From Bacteroidaceae bacterium (GTDB lineage Bacteria > Bacteroidota > Bacteroidia > Bacteroidales > Bacteroidaceae): 35,438 nucleotides of DNA. Of the stretch, positions 1 to 8,882 are shown one piece after another. Made by a program: the position numbers and the translations under genes. Every line of letters starts with the position of its first letter. Position 1 is the first letter of the stretch. The stretch is taken from the NCBI GenBank assembly GCA_017556585.1, contig JAFYMP010000077.1, positions 1-35,438 of the forward strand. The letters are read 5' to 3'. Under the pieces are notes generated by a model that was not told where the DNA came from, ran no database searches, and worked only from the letters and a program-made list of their open reading frames with translations.

Positions 1-29
1 GGTCGTTGGTTCGAATCCGACAAGAGGCT
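1..29 (+). tRNA. 3' end of a tRNA, probably tRNA-Thr
   Basis: The window opens inside a tRNA. The T arm is complete (stem GTTGG at 5-9, loop TTCGAAT, stem CCGAC at 17-21), followed by the 3' acceptor strand AAGAGGC (22-28) and discriminator T29. No CCA is encoded, as in the other tRNAs here. The anticodon lies outside the window. The T discriminator matches the downstream tRNA-Thr(GGT), and I recall a similar 3' half for Bacteroides tRNA-Thr(TGT), so Thr is the best guess. That it is a tRNA is firm; the amino acid is inferred. Confidence 0.75.
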
Positions 30-62
30 CGAATAAGGGGTTCTTTTAAATATTGGATTATT

Positions 63-96
63 AAAACTGAAATCAAGCTTGCTTGATTGCAGTTTT
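63..96 (+). other. Long stem-loop downstream of the first tRNA
   Basis: A 16-bp inverted repeat with one mismatch (63-78 against 81-96) is separated by 2 bases; a real RNA hairpin would open the central pairs to make a loop. The T run at 93-96 belongs to the stem rather than following it, so it is not a textbook terminator. It may be a processing or weak termination signal after the tRNA. A second small perfect hairpin follows at 113-128 (6 bp, GTTA loop). Confidence 0.45.
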
Positions 97-149
97 AAGA
101 ATGCAAAATTTCGAAGCCGTTAGGCTTCAAGACTCGCCGGAGGATGCAC

Positions 150-260
150 GAGCGAAGCGAAGTGAATCCGACAAGAGGCTTAAAAGACATTTGTTTAGGC
201 TGAGTGCTAGCGAGGCTTAAAAGAAAATTTAAGCTGAGCGTCAGCGACGTCTTAAAAGAA
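150..260 (+). repeat. Degenerate three-copy repeat in the tRNA spacer, with a tRNA 3'-end duplicate
   Basis: Three units share a core like GAGYGnnAGCGA (150-160, 202-213, 236-247), each followed by a segment like GGCTTAAAAGA (177-187, 214-224, 249-259). The last two units are aligned over about 34 bp (195-228 and 229-262). Within the first unit, 164-180 is an exact 17-bp copy of 13-29, the 3' end of the upstream tRNA including its discriminator. No convincing gene lies in the 31-280 spacer. The repeats look like decayed tRNA-derived or processing-related sequence; function is unknown. Confidence 0.6.
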
Positions 261-280
261 ATTACCTGTGTTCGTCTGTT

Positions 281-363
281 GGGTGAATTCCAGAGTGGCC
301 AAATGGGGCAGACTGTAAATCTGCTGTCTTTCGACTTCGGTGGTTCGAATCCATCTTCACCCA
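281..363 (+). tRNA. tRNA-Tyr (GTA)
   Basis: Acceptor strands GGGTGAA (281-287) and TTCACCC (356-362) pair fully and are followed by discriminator A363. The anticodon stem GCAGA/TCTGC encloses a loop with anticodon GTA at 315-317. A long variable arm (about 83 nt total length) is the class II feature expected of bacterial tRNA-Tyr. No CCA is encoded. Confidence 0.96.
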
Positions 364-449
364 CAAGAGATGTTAGCAAGCAATGCGAACCGGGCAACTG
401 GGGCTTGCGGTTTCCAGGAAATTGGAAATCTTCGTGACAAAGGATAGTT

Positions 450-522
450 GCGGGAATAGCTCAGTTGATAGAGCATTAGCCTTCCAAGCTGAGGGTCGCG
501 GGTTTGAGTCCCGTTTCCCGCT
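450..522 (+). tRNA. tRNA-Gly (TCC)
   Basis: Acceptor GCGGGAA (450-456) pairs with TTCCCGC (515-521); the discriminator is T522. The anticodon arm is TTAGC-CT-TCC-AA-GCTGA with anticodon TCC at 483-485. The T arm has the GGTTTGAGTCC pattern. No CCA is encoded. It lies between tRNA-Tyr and tRNA-Thr in what is probably one transcript leading into tuf. Confidence 0.96.
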
Positions 523-533
523 CTAATTTTGTC

Positions 534-606
<73 letters not shown>

Positions 607-700
607 CAAAAAGATTTATTATTTGATAAGGGGAACTGTGTGTTGCAGTAACCTCTTGTTGTTGTAAACAAGTCTTAATCAATCAAAATAAAATAGAATT

Positions 701-1888
701 ATGGCAAAAGAAAAATTCGAAAGATCGAAACCGCATGTAAACATCGGTACTATTGGTCACGTTGACCACGGTAAGACTACTCTTACTGCAGCGATCACTA
801 CAGTTCTTGCAAAGAAAGGTTTGTCAGAACTCCGTTCATTTGACTCAATCGACAACGCTCCTGAAGAAAAAGAGCGTGGTATCACTATCAACACTTCACA
901 CGTAGAGTACGAAACAGCTAATCGTCACTACGCACACGTTGACTGTCCGGGTCACGCTGACTATGTTAAGAACATGGTTACCGGTGCTGCTCAGATGGAC
1001 GGTGCTATCGTAGTAGTTGCTTCAACTGACGGTCCTATGCCTCAGACTCGTGAGCACATCCTGCTCGCTCGTCAGGTAAACGTACCTCGTTTGGTTATCT
1101 TCTTGAACAAGTGCGATTCTCCAGATGTTGACTCAGAAATGATCGACTTGGTTGAAATGGAAATGCGCGAACTTCTTGACGCTTACGAATTTGACGGTGA
1201 CAACACTCCTATCATCCGCGGTTCTGCACTTGGTGCTTTGAACGGTGTTGAAGAGTGGGAAGAAAAGGTTATGGAATTGATGAACGCTGTTGACGAATGG
1301 GTTCCACTGCCTCCACGTGCTGTTGATCAGCCATTCTTGATGCCTGTTGAAGACGTATTCTCAATCACAGGTCGTGGTACTGTAGCAACTGGTCGTATCG
1401 AGACTGGTGTTGTTAAGGTAGGTGATAAGGTTGAAATCCTTGGTCTTGGTGAAGAAAAAGAAACAACTGTTACCGGCGTTGAAATGTTCCGTAAGCTTCT
1501 TGACGAAGGTCAGGCTGGTGATAACGTAGGTCTGTTGCTCCGTGGTATTGAAAAGACTGAAATCAAGCGTGGTATGGTTCTTTGCCACCCAGGTCAGATC
1601 AAACCTCACACAACTTTCAAGGCTTCTATCTACGTATTGACACAGAAGGAAGGTGGTCGTCACACTTCATTCCGTAACAAATATCGTCCTCAGTTCTACA
1701 TCCGTACTATGGACTGTACTGGTGAAATCACATTGCCAGAGGGAACTGAAATGGTAATGCCTGGTGATAACGTTGAGATCACAGTTACTTTGATCTATCC
1801 AGTAGCAATCAACGTAGGTTTGCGTTTCGCTATCCGTGAAGGTGGCCGCACCGTTGGTTCAGGTCAGATCACTGCAATCGTTGAGTAA
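701..1888 (+). CDS. tuf: Elongation factor Tu
   Basis: This 395-residue protein is EF-Tu, the GTPase that carries aminoacyl-tRNA to the ribosomal A site in the cytoplasm. The N terminus runs [20 protein letters not shown] into the P loop GHVDHGKT (about residues 19-26). Other G motifs are the switch II DCPGH, the base-specific NKCD and the SAL motif. Domains 2 and 3 follow, with the GTVATGRIE and C-terminal [12 protein letters not shown] segments typical of the family. Length is normal for bacterial EF-Tu. It sits directly after tRNA genes and before tRNA-Trp, so tRNA and mRNA processing are probably linked. The start is the only sensible ATG. Confidence 0.99.
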   Translation: MAKEKFERSKPHVNIGTIGHVDHGKTTLTAAITTVLAKKGLSELRSFDSIDNAPEEKERGITINTSHVEYETANRHYAHVDCPGHADYVKNMVTGAAQMDGAIVVVASTDGPMPQTREHILLARQVNVPRLVIFLNKCDSPDVDSEMIDLVEMEMRELLDAYEFDGDNTPIIRGSALGALNGVEEWEEKVMELMNAVDEWVPLPPRAVDQPFLMPVEDVFSITGRGTVATGRIETGVVKVGDKVEILGLGEEKETTVTGVEMFRKLLDEGQAGDNVGLLLRGIEKTEIKRGMVLCHPGQIKPHTTFKASIYVLTQKEGGRHTSFRNKYRPQFYIRTMDCTGEITLPEGTEMVMPGDNVEITVTLIYPVAINVGLRFAIREGGRTVGSGQITAIVE

Positions 1889-1905
1889 TCAATAAAACCA
1901 ACATA

Positions 1906-1933
1906 ATCGGTCTCTTGAAACATAGAGACCGAT
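1906..1933 (+). promoter_or_regulatory. Perfect hairpin between tuf and tRNA-Trp
   Basis: A 10-bp perfect stem (1906-1915 with 1924-1933) has an 8-nt loop. It is followed by AATAT, not a T tract, so it is unlikely to be a simple intrinsic terminator. Its 5' arm ATCGGTCTC is identical to bases 1964-1972 of tRNA-Trp (anticodon stem and loop, including the first anticodon base). Its 3' arm could therefore pair with the tRNA instead. Possible roles are 3'-end protection of tuf mRNA, a processing site or a conformational switch. Confidence 0.6.
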
Positions 1934-1938
1934 AATAT

Positions 1939-2011
1939 ACGGGTGTAGCTCAGTTGGTAGAGCATCGGTCTCCAAAACCGAGTGTCGAGAGTTCGAGCCT
2001 TTCCGCCCGTG
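1939..2011 (+). tRNA. tRNA-Trp (CCA)
   Basis: Acceptor ACGGGTG (1939-1945) pairs with CGCCCGT (2004-2010, one G-T pair); G2011 is the discriminator typical of tRNA-Trp. The anticodon arm TCGGT-CT-CCA-AA-ACCGA puts anticodon CCA at 1972-1974. It is embedded between tuf and secE on the same strand, with only 15 nt to the secE start, so it is probably excised from a polycistronic transcript. Confidence 0.97.
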
Positions 2012-2026
2012 CAAAAGATAAAGAGT

Positions 2027-2215
2027 ATGTTTAAGAAATTTTTTACAAACTGTAAGGAATCTTACAACGAGCTTGTCCATAAAACTTCATGGCCTACAAG
2101 CAAAGAACTTACAAGCAGCGCAATCATTGTTCTAGTTGCTTCCCTTTTGATTGCGTTAGCAGTATTTCTAATGGATAAATGCTTCCAAGGCATTATGACA
2201 TTCATCTACCCTTAA
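2027..2215 (+). CDS. secE: Preprotein translocase subunit SecE
   Basis: This 62-residue protein is SecE, the small essential subunit that clamps SecY in the inner-membrane Sec translocon. It has the short single-span form: an amphipathic N-terminal stretch with the family motif around VHKTSWPTSKEL, then one hydrophobic segment (about residues 31-50) and a short tail. I chose ATG 2027; an in-frame extension begins inside tRNA-Trp and is not credible. Its location between tRNA-Trp and nusG is the classic one. Processing of the tRNA would leave an mRNA leader of about 15 nt with no Shine-Dalgarno sequence. Confidence 0.95.
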   Translation: MFKKFFTNCKESYNELVHKTSWPTSKELTSSAIIVLVASLLIALAVFLMDKCFQGIMTFIYP

Positions 2216-2225
2216 TTCATTTGAA

Positions 2226-2768
2226 ATGGCTGAGTTGGAAAAGAAATGGTATGTTCTTAAAGCTGTAAGTGGCAAAGAGCTTAAGGTTAAAGAATACCTT
2301 GAGGCTGATGCCAGAAATAACCAGCTGGAAGAATTTATTTCACAAGTGCTTATTCCTACTGAAAAAGTAGTGCAGGTACGTAACGGCAAACGCGTGGTTA
2401 AAGAACGTAGTTATTTGCCGGGTTATGTGCTTGTAGAAGCCGTATTAAACGGTGAGATTAAGCAACGTCTCAGAAATTGTCCTAATGTATTGGGTTTTCT
2501 AGGTGGAATGATCACTCCTACTCCTCTTCGTCCTTCTGAAGTAAGCAGGATTTTAGGTTCAGTTGATGAACTTATGGAGGAGACAGAAGAAGTTTTGGTA
2601 CCATTTACTGAAGGCGAAACAGTAAAGGTAACATTCGGACCGTTCTCAGGTTTCAATGGTGTCATTGAAGAGGTTGATAACGCGAAGAAGAAGCTTAAGG
2701 TTATGGTTAAGATCTTTGGTCGTAAAACACCTATCGATCTTGGTTTTATGCAGGTAGAGAAACTATAA
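2226..2768 (+). CDS. nusG: Transcription termination/antitermination factor NusG
   Basis: This 180-residue protein is NusG, which binds RNA polymerase to modulate pausing and links it to Rho or the ribosome. The N-terminal NGN domain starts at KWYVLKAVSGKE (about residues 6-17) and includes the LPGYVLVE segment. The C-terminal KOW domain contains FTEGETVKVTFGPFSGFNG (about residues 126-144). It begins 10 nt after secE. A second, specialised NusG paralogue of UpxY type is encoded at 26886-27491, so this copy is the housekeeping one. Confidence 0.98.
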   Translation: MAELEKKWYVLKAVSGKELKVKEYLEADARNNQLEEFISQVLIPTEKVVQVRNGKRVVKERSYLPGYVLVEAVLNGEIKQRLRNCPNVLGFLGGMITPTPLRPSEVSRILGSVDELMEETEEVLVPFTEGETVKVTFGPFSGFNGVIEEVDNAKKKLKVMVKIFGRKTPIDLGFMQVEKL

Positions 2769-2826
2769 TCCGCAAGGGTTTTGTTTATCTGCCTAATTTA
2801 GTGTTCACAAAAAATTATTTTGGAAA

Positions 2827-3252
2827 ATGGCAAAAGATGTTGCTGGAATAATCAAATTACAGATTAAAGGAGGCGCTGCAAACCCATCACCACCAGTTGG
2901 ACCTGCACTTGGTTCAAAGGGTTTGAACATTATGGAGTTTTGCAAACAGTTCAATGCCAGAACCCAGGACAAATCAGGTAAGACATTGCCGGTGATTATC
3001 ACTTACTATTCTGATAAATCATTCGACTTTGTTATCAAAACTCCTCCTGTGGCTATTCAGTTGTTAGAAGCTTCTAAAGCTCAGAAAGGTTCAGCTGAAC
3101 CTAACCGTAAAAAGGTTGCTTCTGTTACAAAAGAACAGGTTACTGCTATTGCTCAGGATAAGATGCCTGACCTGAATTGCTTTACATTGGAATCTGCTAT
3201 CTCAATGGTAGCCGGTACTGCAAGAAGTATGGGTATTACGGTTAAGGATTAA
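2827..3252 (+). CDS. rplK: 50S ribosomal protein L11
   Basis: This 141-residue protein is L11, which with 23S rRNA forms the GTPase-associated centre where elongation factors act. The N-terminal domain shows the proline-rich segment [20 protein letters not shown] (about residues 19-38). The C-terminal RNA-binding domain ends at the [12 protein letters not shown] segment. Length matches the family. A 58-nt gap separates it from nusG; in many bacteria this leader region carries the L1 autoregulatory site, but I could not confirm such a site here. Confidence 0.98.
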   Translation: MAKDVAGIIKLQIKGGAANPSPPVGPALGSKGLNIMEFCKQFNARTQDKSGKTLPVIITYYSDKSFDFVIKTPPVAIQLLEASKAQKGSAEPNRKKVASVTKEQVTAIAQDKMPDLNCFTLESAISMVAGTARSMGITVKD

Positions 3253-3275
3253 ACCTGATTAAAAACGAAATTGTA

Positions 3276-3974
3276 ATGGGTAAACTGACTAAAAATCAAA
3301 AGATAGCTGCTTCAAAAATTGAGGCAGGTAAGGCATATACCCTCAAGGAAGCATCTCAGTTGGTAAAGGATATTACTACCACTAAGTTCGACGCATCAGT
3401 TGATATTGATGTGCGTCTTGGTGTAGATCCACGTAAAGCCAACCAGATGGTTCGTGGCGTCGTGTCTCTTCCAAACGGAACAGGTAAGGTGGTTAGAGTT
3501 CTTGCTCTTTGCACACCTGACCAGGAAGCTGCAGCTAAAGAAGCTGGTGCTGACTACGTTGGTTTTGAAGAGTACATCGAGAAGATCAAAGGCGGTTGGA
3601 CCGATGTAGATGTTATCATCACAATGCCTGCATTGATGGGTAAATTAGGCCCTCTTGGTCGTGTTTTAGGTCCTCGTGGACTTATGCCTAACCCTAAGAG
3701 TGGTACAGTAACTATGGACGTTGCTAAGGCAGTCAAAGAAGTTAAACAGGGTAAGATTGACTTCAAGGTTGACAAGACAGGTATCGTTCATGCATCTATC
3801 GGTAAGGTTTCTTTCACCGCTGATGCTATTAGAGAGAATGCTAAGGAATTCATTGATACAATTATCAAGTTGAAACCTACAGCAGCTAAGGGAACTTATA
3901 TTAAGAGTATTTATCTTTCAAGTACAATGAGTTTGGGTATCAAGGTTGATACTAAGGCATTGGACGAAATTTAA
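3276..3974 (+). CDS. rplA: 50S ribosomal protein L1
   Basis: This 232-residue protein is L1 of the ribosomal L1 stalk, which helps release E-site tRNA and in other bacteria represses the L11-L1 operon. The diagnostic segment is in the middle of the protein: the [20 protein letters not shown] motif (about residues 123-142). Length is normal. It starts 23 nt after rplK and ends 12 nt before rplJ, so translation of the ribosomal-protein genes is tightly arranged and there is no room for a separate intergenic L10 leader. Confidence 0.98.
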   Translation: MGKLTKNQKIAASKIEAGKAYTLKEASQLVKDITTTKFDASVDIDVRLGVDPRKANQMVRGVVSLPNGTGKVVRVLALCTPDQEAAAKEAGADYVGFEEYIEKIKGGWTDVDVIITMPALMGKLGPLGRVLGPRGLMPNPKSGTVTMDVAKAVKEVKQGKIDFKVDKTGIVHASIGKVSFTADAIRENAKEFIDTIIKLKPTAAKGTYIKSIYLSSTMSLGIKVDTKALDEI

Positions 3975-3986
3975 TTTTGAAATAAG

Positions 3987-4511
3987 ATGAAAAAAGAAGA
4001 TAAAGCGCTTATTATAGAAAGCCTGAAGCAGACTATTCAGGAATATGCAGCTTTCTACTTGGTTGACGTTACAGGTCTTAATTCTGTAGCTACAAGCGAC
4101 TTGAGAAGAAAGTGCTTCAAATCTGAAGTGAAGATGGTTGTTGTCAAGAACACTCTTCTTCAGAAGGCTTTAGAGCAGATGGATGTTGACTATTCACCAA
4201 TGTATGATTGCCTGAAGGGCACTACAGCATTGATGCTTGCTAACACTGCTAATGCTCCTGCTAAGCTTTTGAAGGAAGTTATGGACAAAAAGACCGGTAT
4301 TCCTGGTTTGAAGGCTGCATACGCTGAAGAAAGTTTCTACATTGGTGCAAACCAATTGGATGCTTTGGTAAATATCAAGAGCAAGAAGGAACTTATCGCC
4401 GATATCGTTGCATTGCTGCAGTCACCGGCAAAGAACGTTATTTCTGCTCTGCAATCTGGTGCAAACACCATTCACGGAGTACTCAAGACTCTGGGAGAAA
4501 GAGAGAATTAA
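3987..4511 (+). CDS. rplJ: 50S ribosomal protein L10
   Basis: This 174-residue protein is L10, the base of the L7/L12 stalk. It binds 23S rRNA through its N-terminal domain and L12 dimers through its C-terminal helix. The N-terminal part has the family segments YLVDVTGLNSVATSDLRRK (about residues 24-42) and VVKNTLLQKAL. The C-terminal segment ALQSGANTIHGVLKTLGE is helical. It precedes rplL as usual. Confidence 0.97.
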   Translation: MKKEDKALIIESLKQTIQEYAAFYLVDVTGLNSVATSDLRRKCFKSEVKMVVVKNTLLQKALEQMDVDYSPMYDCLKGTTALMLANTANAPAKLLKEVMDKKTGIPGLKAAYAEESFYIGANQLDALVNIKSKKELIADIVALLQSPAKNVISALQSGANTIHGVLKTLGEREN

Positions 4512-4553
4512 TATTAAAGAAAAAAGTAATAAACCAATTAAAATTATACAACA

Positions 4554-4931
4554 ATGGCTGATTTGAAAGCTTTAGCAGAAGAACTGGTTAACCTTACAGT
4601 GAAAGAGGTCAACGAACTTGCAAACATCCTTAAGGATGAATATGGAATTGAACCAGCTGCCGCAGCTGTAGCTGTAGCTGCTGCTGGTCCAGCTGCTGCC
4701 GCAGAGGCTGCAGAAGAGAAATCTTCATTTGATATCGTATTGAAGAGCTTTGGCGCAAATAAACTTGCTGTAGTTAAGGCAGTTAAGGAAGCTTGTGGCT
4801 TAGGTTTGAAGGAAGCTAAGGATCTTGTTGACGCTGCTCCTAGCGTAGTTAAGGAAGGTCTTGCCAAGAACGAAGCTGAGTCTATGAAGAAGACTCTGGA
4901 AGAGGCTGGCGCAGAAGTTGAACTTAAATAA
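4554..4931 (+). CDS. rplL: 50S ribosomal protein L7/L12
   Basis: This 125-residue protein is L7/L12, the acidic stalk protein that recruits translational GTPases. The N-terminal dimerisation helix region (residues 1-33) is followed by an Ala-rich hinge (about 36-56). The globular C-terminal domain contains [20 protein letters not shown] (about 75-94). It is followed by a strong hairpin with a T tract before rpoB, so expression of stalk protein and polymerase can differ although the genes are adjacent. Confidence 0.98.
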   Translation: MADLKALAEELVNLTVKEVNELANILKDEYGIEPAAAAVAVAAAGPAAAAEAAEEKSSFDIVLKSFGANKLAVVKAVKEACGLGLKEAKDLVDAAPSVVKEGLAKNEAESMKKTLEEAGAEVELK

Positions 4932-4956
4932 CACAAGCCTGCTTGACAGGTAAAAC

Positions 4957-5011
4957 GGTTAAGTAGCCCCGACGGTTGCCTAAATGGCCGCCTCGGGTAC
5001 TTAACCTTTTT
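4957..5011 (+). terminator. rplL-rpoB intergenic attenuator/terminator
   Basis: GGTTAAGTA (4957-4965) pairs with TACTTAACC (4998-5006). Past a two-base bulge, CCCGA (4968-4972) pairs with TCGGG (4993-4997), and further short pairings lead to the apical loop TAAAT (4981-4985). Five T bases (5007-5011) follow at once. rpoB starts 39 nt later with no obvious promoter box, so this is best read as a partial terminator reducing rpoBC transcription relative to the ribosomal-protein genes, similar in position to the E. coli rplL-rpoB attenuator. Confidence 0.85.
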
Positions 5012-5050
5012 GTGCGTTAATAAAAGAAGTTCCACTATTACCTTCTATTT

Positions 5051-8000
5051 ATGTCTTCAACAACTGAAAATCAGAGAATTAACTTTGCTTCCGTAAAGAA
5101 TCCGCTTCCGTGTCCGGATTTTTTGGAAGTTCAATTGAAGTCATTTAAGGACTTCTTACAATTGGATACTCCTCCCGAAAAACGTAAAAACGAGGGACTT
5201 TTTAGAGTATTCTCAGACAATTTCCCTATTGCTGATACACGCAATAACTTTGTCTTAGAGTTTTTAGACTATTACATTGACCCGCCACGTCACTCAATAG
5301 AAGAGTGCTTGGTAGGTGGCTTGACATATAGCGTTCCTTTGAAGGCTAAACTGAAATTGTACTGTACCGATCCTGATCACGAAGATTTTGATACAGTAAT
5401 TCAGGATGTTTTCCTGGGTCCTATCCCATATATGACCGATCAGGGAACGTTTATCATCAATGGTGCAGAACGTGTTGTTGTTTCACAGTTGCACCGTTCA
5501 CCGGGTGTTTTCTTTGGTCAGAGTATTCACTCTAACGGCACTCCGTTATATTCAGCACGTATTATCCCATTCAAGGGTTCGTGGATTGAATTTGCTACAG
5601 ACATCAACAATGTGATGTATGCATATATTGACCGTAAGAAAAAACTTCCTGTTACCACTTTGTTACGTGCTATCGGTTTTGAGACCGATAAAGAGATATT
5701 GGATATTTTCAATCTGGCAGAGGAAATCAAAGTTAACAAGACTAACTTGAAGAAGGCAATCGGCAGAAAACTTGCTGCCCGTGTGCTTCGTACAAGAATT
5801 GAAGACTTTGTGGATTCCGATACCGGTGAAGTTGTATCAATTGAGCGTCACGAGGTAGTTGTTGATCGTGAAGCAGAATTGACAGAGGACAACATTGAGG
5901 ATATCCTCGAATCAGGTTTGGAGACAATCCTTCTTCATAATGAGGATATTAACCAGTCTGATTTCTCAATCATTTTTAATACTTTGCAGAAAGACCCGTG
6001 TAACTCTGAAAAGGAGGCGGTTCTCTACATATATCGTCAGTTGCGTAATGCCGATCCTGCCGATGATTCCAGCGCAAGAGAAGTTATCAATAATCTGTTC
6101 TTCTCTGAAAAGCGTTACGATTTAGGTGAAGTAGGTCGTTATCGCGTAAACAAAAAACTTGGTTTGACTACCGATTCTTCTATTGGTGTTCTTACTAAGG
6201 AAGATATCATTGAGATTATCAAGTATCTCATTGAACTTATAAATTCAAAGGCTGTAGTTGATGATATTGACCACTTGTCAAATCGTCGTGTTCGTACAGT
6301 AGGTGAACAGTTGTCAAATCAGTTTGCTATTGGTTTGGCGCGTATGGCTCGTACAATCCGTGAACGTATGAATGTTCGCGATAACGAGGTGTTCACTCCA
6401 ACAGATCTTATCAATGCTAAGACTGTTTCTGCTGTTATCAACTCATTCTTTGGAACAAATGCTCTTTCACAGTTTATGGATCAGACCAACCCATTGGCTG
6501 AAATTACCCATAAACGTCGTATGTCTGCCCTTGGTCCCGGTGGTCTTTCAAGAGATCGTGCCGGTTTCGAGGTTCGTGACGTACACTATACTCACTATGG
6601 TCGTTTGTGTCCTATCGAGACTCCTGAAGGTCCAAACATCGGTCTTATCTCTTCTTTGTGTATCTATGCAAAGATTAACGACTTAGGATTTATCTCTACT
6701 CCATACCGTAAGGTTGCAGACAGCAAGGTAAATCTTAATAACGATGAGGTTGCTTATTTGACAGCCGAAGAAGAAGAGGGTCGTATCATTGCACAGGGTA
6801 ATGCTCCTTACGATGAGAAAGGTAAGTTTGTTCGTACAAAGGTTAAGGCTCGTCGTGATGCCGACTTCCCGGTAGTTGCTCCGGAAGAGGTTGAATTGAT
6901 GGACGTATCTCCACAGCAGATTGCTTCTATAGCAGCTGCACTTATTCCTTTCCTGGAACACGATGATGCTAACCGTGCATTGATGGGTTCTAACATGATG
7001 CGTCAGGCAGTTCCTTTGATGCGTTCAGAAGCTCCTATTGTGGGTACAGGTATTGAGAAACAGCTTGCCGAAGATTCACGTACACAGATAACAGCCGAAG
7101 GTGATGGCGTTATTACATACGTTGATGCAAATATTATACGTATTCAGTATGACAGAACAGAGGATGAAGAGTTTGTTAGCTTTGAACCATCTGTAAAGGA
7201 ATATAAGATTCCTAAGTTCCGTCGTACTAACCAGAATATGACAATAGACCTACGTCCTATTTGTGAGGCAGGTCAGAAGGTAAAATTAGGTGACATTCTA
7301 ACTGAAGGTTATTCAACTCAGAAAGGTGAATTGGCTCTTGGTAAGAATTTGCTTGTTGCCTATATGCCTTGGAAGGGTTACAACTACGAAGATGCTATTG
7401 TTCTTAACGAACGCGTGGTACGCGAAGACATCCTGACTTCTGTACACGTAGAAGAATTTATTCTTGAGGTTCGTGAAACAAAACGTGGTATGGAAGAGTT
7501 GACAGCCGACATTCCTAATGTTAGTGAAGATGCAACTAAAGATCTTGATGAAAACGGTATTGTACGTATTGGTGCGTATATTCAGCCGGGTGATATCCTG
7601 ATTGGTAAGACAACTCCAAAGGGTGAATCAGATCCTTCACCAGAAGAAAAGTTGTTGCGTGCTATCTTTGGTGATAAGGCTGGTGATGTTAAGGATGCAT
7701 CACTCAAAGCATCTCCTTCATTAAAGGGTGTTGTTATTGATAAGAAACTCTTTGCACGTGCTATCAAGACTCGTAAATCGACAATTGCTGATAAGGCTAA
7801 ACTGCCTTTGATTGACGAAGAGTTTGAAGATAAAGTTGCAGAATTGAAGGGTGTTCTTGTAGGAAAATTGCTTACATTGACTGAAAAGAAACCTTCACAG
7901 GGTGTATATAATTTATTAGGTGAAGAGATTATAGCTTCTGGTCAGCGTTTCACAAAACGTGATCTTGATTCAATGGATTATGCTTCTGTACAGTCTGATA

Positions 8001-8863
8001 ACTGGACAGAAGATGAACATACAAACGAACTGATTTCTAAACTTATTGTTAATTATCTGCGCAAGTATAAAGAATTTGATGCAGAGAATAAGCGCAAGAA
8101 GTTTGCTCTGACAATTGGTGATGAACTACCTTCAGGTATTATGCAGATGGCAAAGGTTTATGTTGCCAAGAAGCGTAAGATTGGTGTAGGTGACAAGATG
8201 GCGGGTCGTCACGGTAACAAGGGTATTGTAAGCCGTGTAGTAAGACAGGAAGATATGCCGTTCCTGGCAGATGGTACTCCTGTGGATATTGTTCTTAACC
8301 CACTTGGTGTGCCTTCACGTATGAACATCGGTCAGATTTTTGAAACAGTTCTGGGTCACGCCGGAAAGGAACTTGGAGTGAAGTTTGCTACTCCTATCTT
8401 TGATGGTGCTACTTTGGATGATTTGAATGAATGGACTGATAAGGCAGGTCTGCCACGTTATGGTAAGACTCAGCTTTATGATGGTGGTACAGGTGAACCA
8501 TTCGACCAGTGTGCAACTGTAGGTGTTACCTATATGCTGAAACTTGGTCACATGGTTGAAGACAAGATGCATGCTCGTTCAATAGGTCCGTACTCACTTA
8601 TTACTCAGCAGCCATTGGGCGGTAAGGCTCAGTTTGGTGGTCAGCGTTTTGGTGAAATGGAGGTTTGGGCACTTGAAGCATTTGGTGCATCACACATCCT
8701 TCAGGAGATTCTAACCATCAAGTCTGACGACGTAGTAGGTCGTTCAAAGGCTTATGAGGCTATAGTGAAAGGCGATCCTATGCCTACACCGGGTATTCCG
8801 GAATCACTCAATGTGCTATTGCACGAATTGAGAGGTTTGGGTCTAAGTATCAACCTTGATTAA
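5051..8863 (+). CDS. rpoB: DNA-directed RNA polymerase subunit beta
   Basis: This 1270-residue protein is the beta subunit of RNA polymerase. The rifampicin-binding cluster is intact, with [18 protein letters not shown] (about residues 473-490) continuing into [19 protein letters not shown]. The Asp, His and Ser positions most often changed in resistant strains carry the sensitive-type residue, so resistance is not predicted from this region. The hybrid-binding segment [13 protein letters not shown] and the C-terminal clamp segment [20 protein letters not shown] are present. The ATG at 5051 follows the attenuator hairpin; rpoC starts 19 nt after the stop. Confidence 0.99.
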   Translation: MSSTTENQRINFASVKNPLPCPDFLEVQLKSFKDFLQLDTPPEKRKNEGLFRVFSDNFPIADTRNNFVLEFLDYYIDPPRHSIEECLVGGLTYSVPLKAKLKLYCTDPDHEDFDTVIQDVFLGPIPYMTDQGTFIINGAERVVVSQLHRSPGVFFGQSIHSNGTPLYSARIIPFKGSWIEFATDINNVMYAYIDRKKKLPVTTLLRAIGFETDKEILDIFNLAEEIKVNKTNLKKAIGRKLAARVLRTRIEDFVDSDTGEVVSIERHEVVVDREAELTEDNIEDILESGLETILLHNEDINQSDFSIIFNTLQKDPCNSEKEAVLYIYRQLRNADPADDSSAREVINNLFFSEKRYDLGEVGRYRVNKKLGLTTDSSIGVLTKEDIIEIIKYLIELINSKAVVDDIDHLSNRRVRTVGEQLSNQFAIGLARMARTIRERMNVRDNEVFTPTDLINAKTVSAVINSFFGTNALSQFMDQTNPLAEITHKRRMSALGPGGLSRDRAGFEVRDVHYTHYGRLCPIETPEGPNIGLISSLCIYAKINDLGFISTPYRKVADSKVNLNNDEVAYLTAEEEEGRIIAQGNAPYDEKGKFVRTKVKARRDADFPVVAPEEVELMDVSPQQIASIAAALIPFLEHDDANRALMGSNMMRQAVPLMRSEAPIVGTGIEKQLAEDSRTQITAEGDGVITYVDANIIRIQYDRTEDEEFVSFEPSVKEYKIPKFRRTNQNMTIDLRPICEAGQKVKLGDILTEGYSTQKGELALGKNLLVAYMPWKGYNYEDAIVLNERVVREDILTSVHVEEFILEVRETKRGMEELTADIPNVSEDATKDLDENGIVRIGAYIQPGDILIGKTTPKGESDPSPEEKLLRAIFGDKAGDVKDASLKASPSLKGVVIDKKLFARAIKTRKSTIADKAKLPLIDEEFEDKVAELKGVLVGKLLTLTEKKPSQGVYNLLGEEIIASGQRFTKRDLDSMDYASVQSDNWTEDEHTNELISKLIVNYLRKYKEFDAENKRKKFALTIGDELPSGIMQMAKVYVAKKRKIGVGDKMAGRHGNKGIVSRVVRQEDMPFLADGTPVDIVLNPLGVPSRMNIGQIFETVLGHAGKELGVKFATPIFDGATLDDLNEWTDKAGLPRYGKTQLYDGGTGEPFDQCATVGVTYMLKLGHMVEDKMHARSIGPYSLITQQPLGGKAQFGGQRFGEMEVWALEAFGASHILQEILTIKSDDVVGRSKAYEAIVKGDPMPTPGIPESLNVLLHELRGLGLSINLD

Positions 8864-8882
8864 TCACTAAAATTAAGAAGTT

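Noticed and set aside
95-437. Open frames on both strands across the tRNA spacer and tRNA-Tyr
   Set aside because: They overlap structural RNA and repeats and their products have no recognisable protein features.
1906-1933. Intrinsic terminator for tuf
   Set aside because: The stem is strong but no T tract follows; tRNA-Trp starts 6 nt later and is probably cotranscribed.
1982-2026. Longer N terminus for SecE
   Set aside because: The extra codons lie inside tRNA-Trp and lack any SecE similarity; ATG 2027 gives a normal SecE.
4544-5035. 163-residue minus-strand frame over rplL
   Set aside because: It is the antisense of the Ala-rich hinge of L7/L12 and the attenuator; low-complexity Ala/Ser content is a shadow effect.
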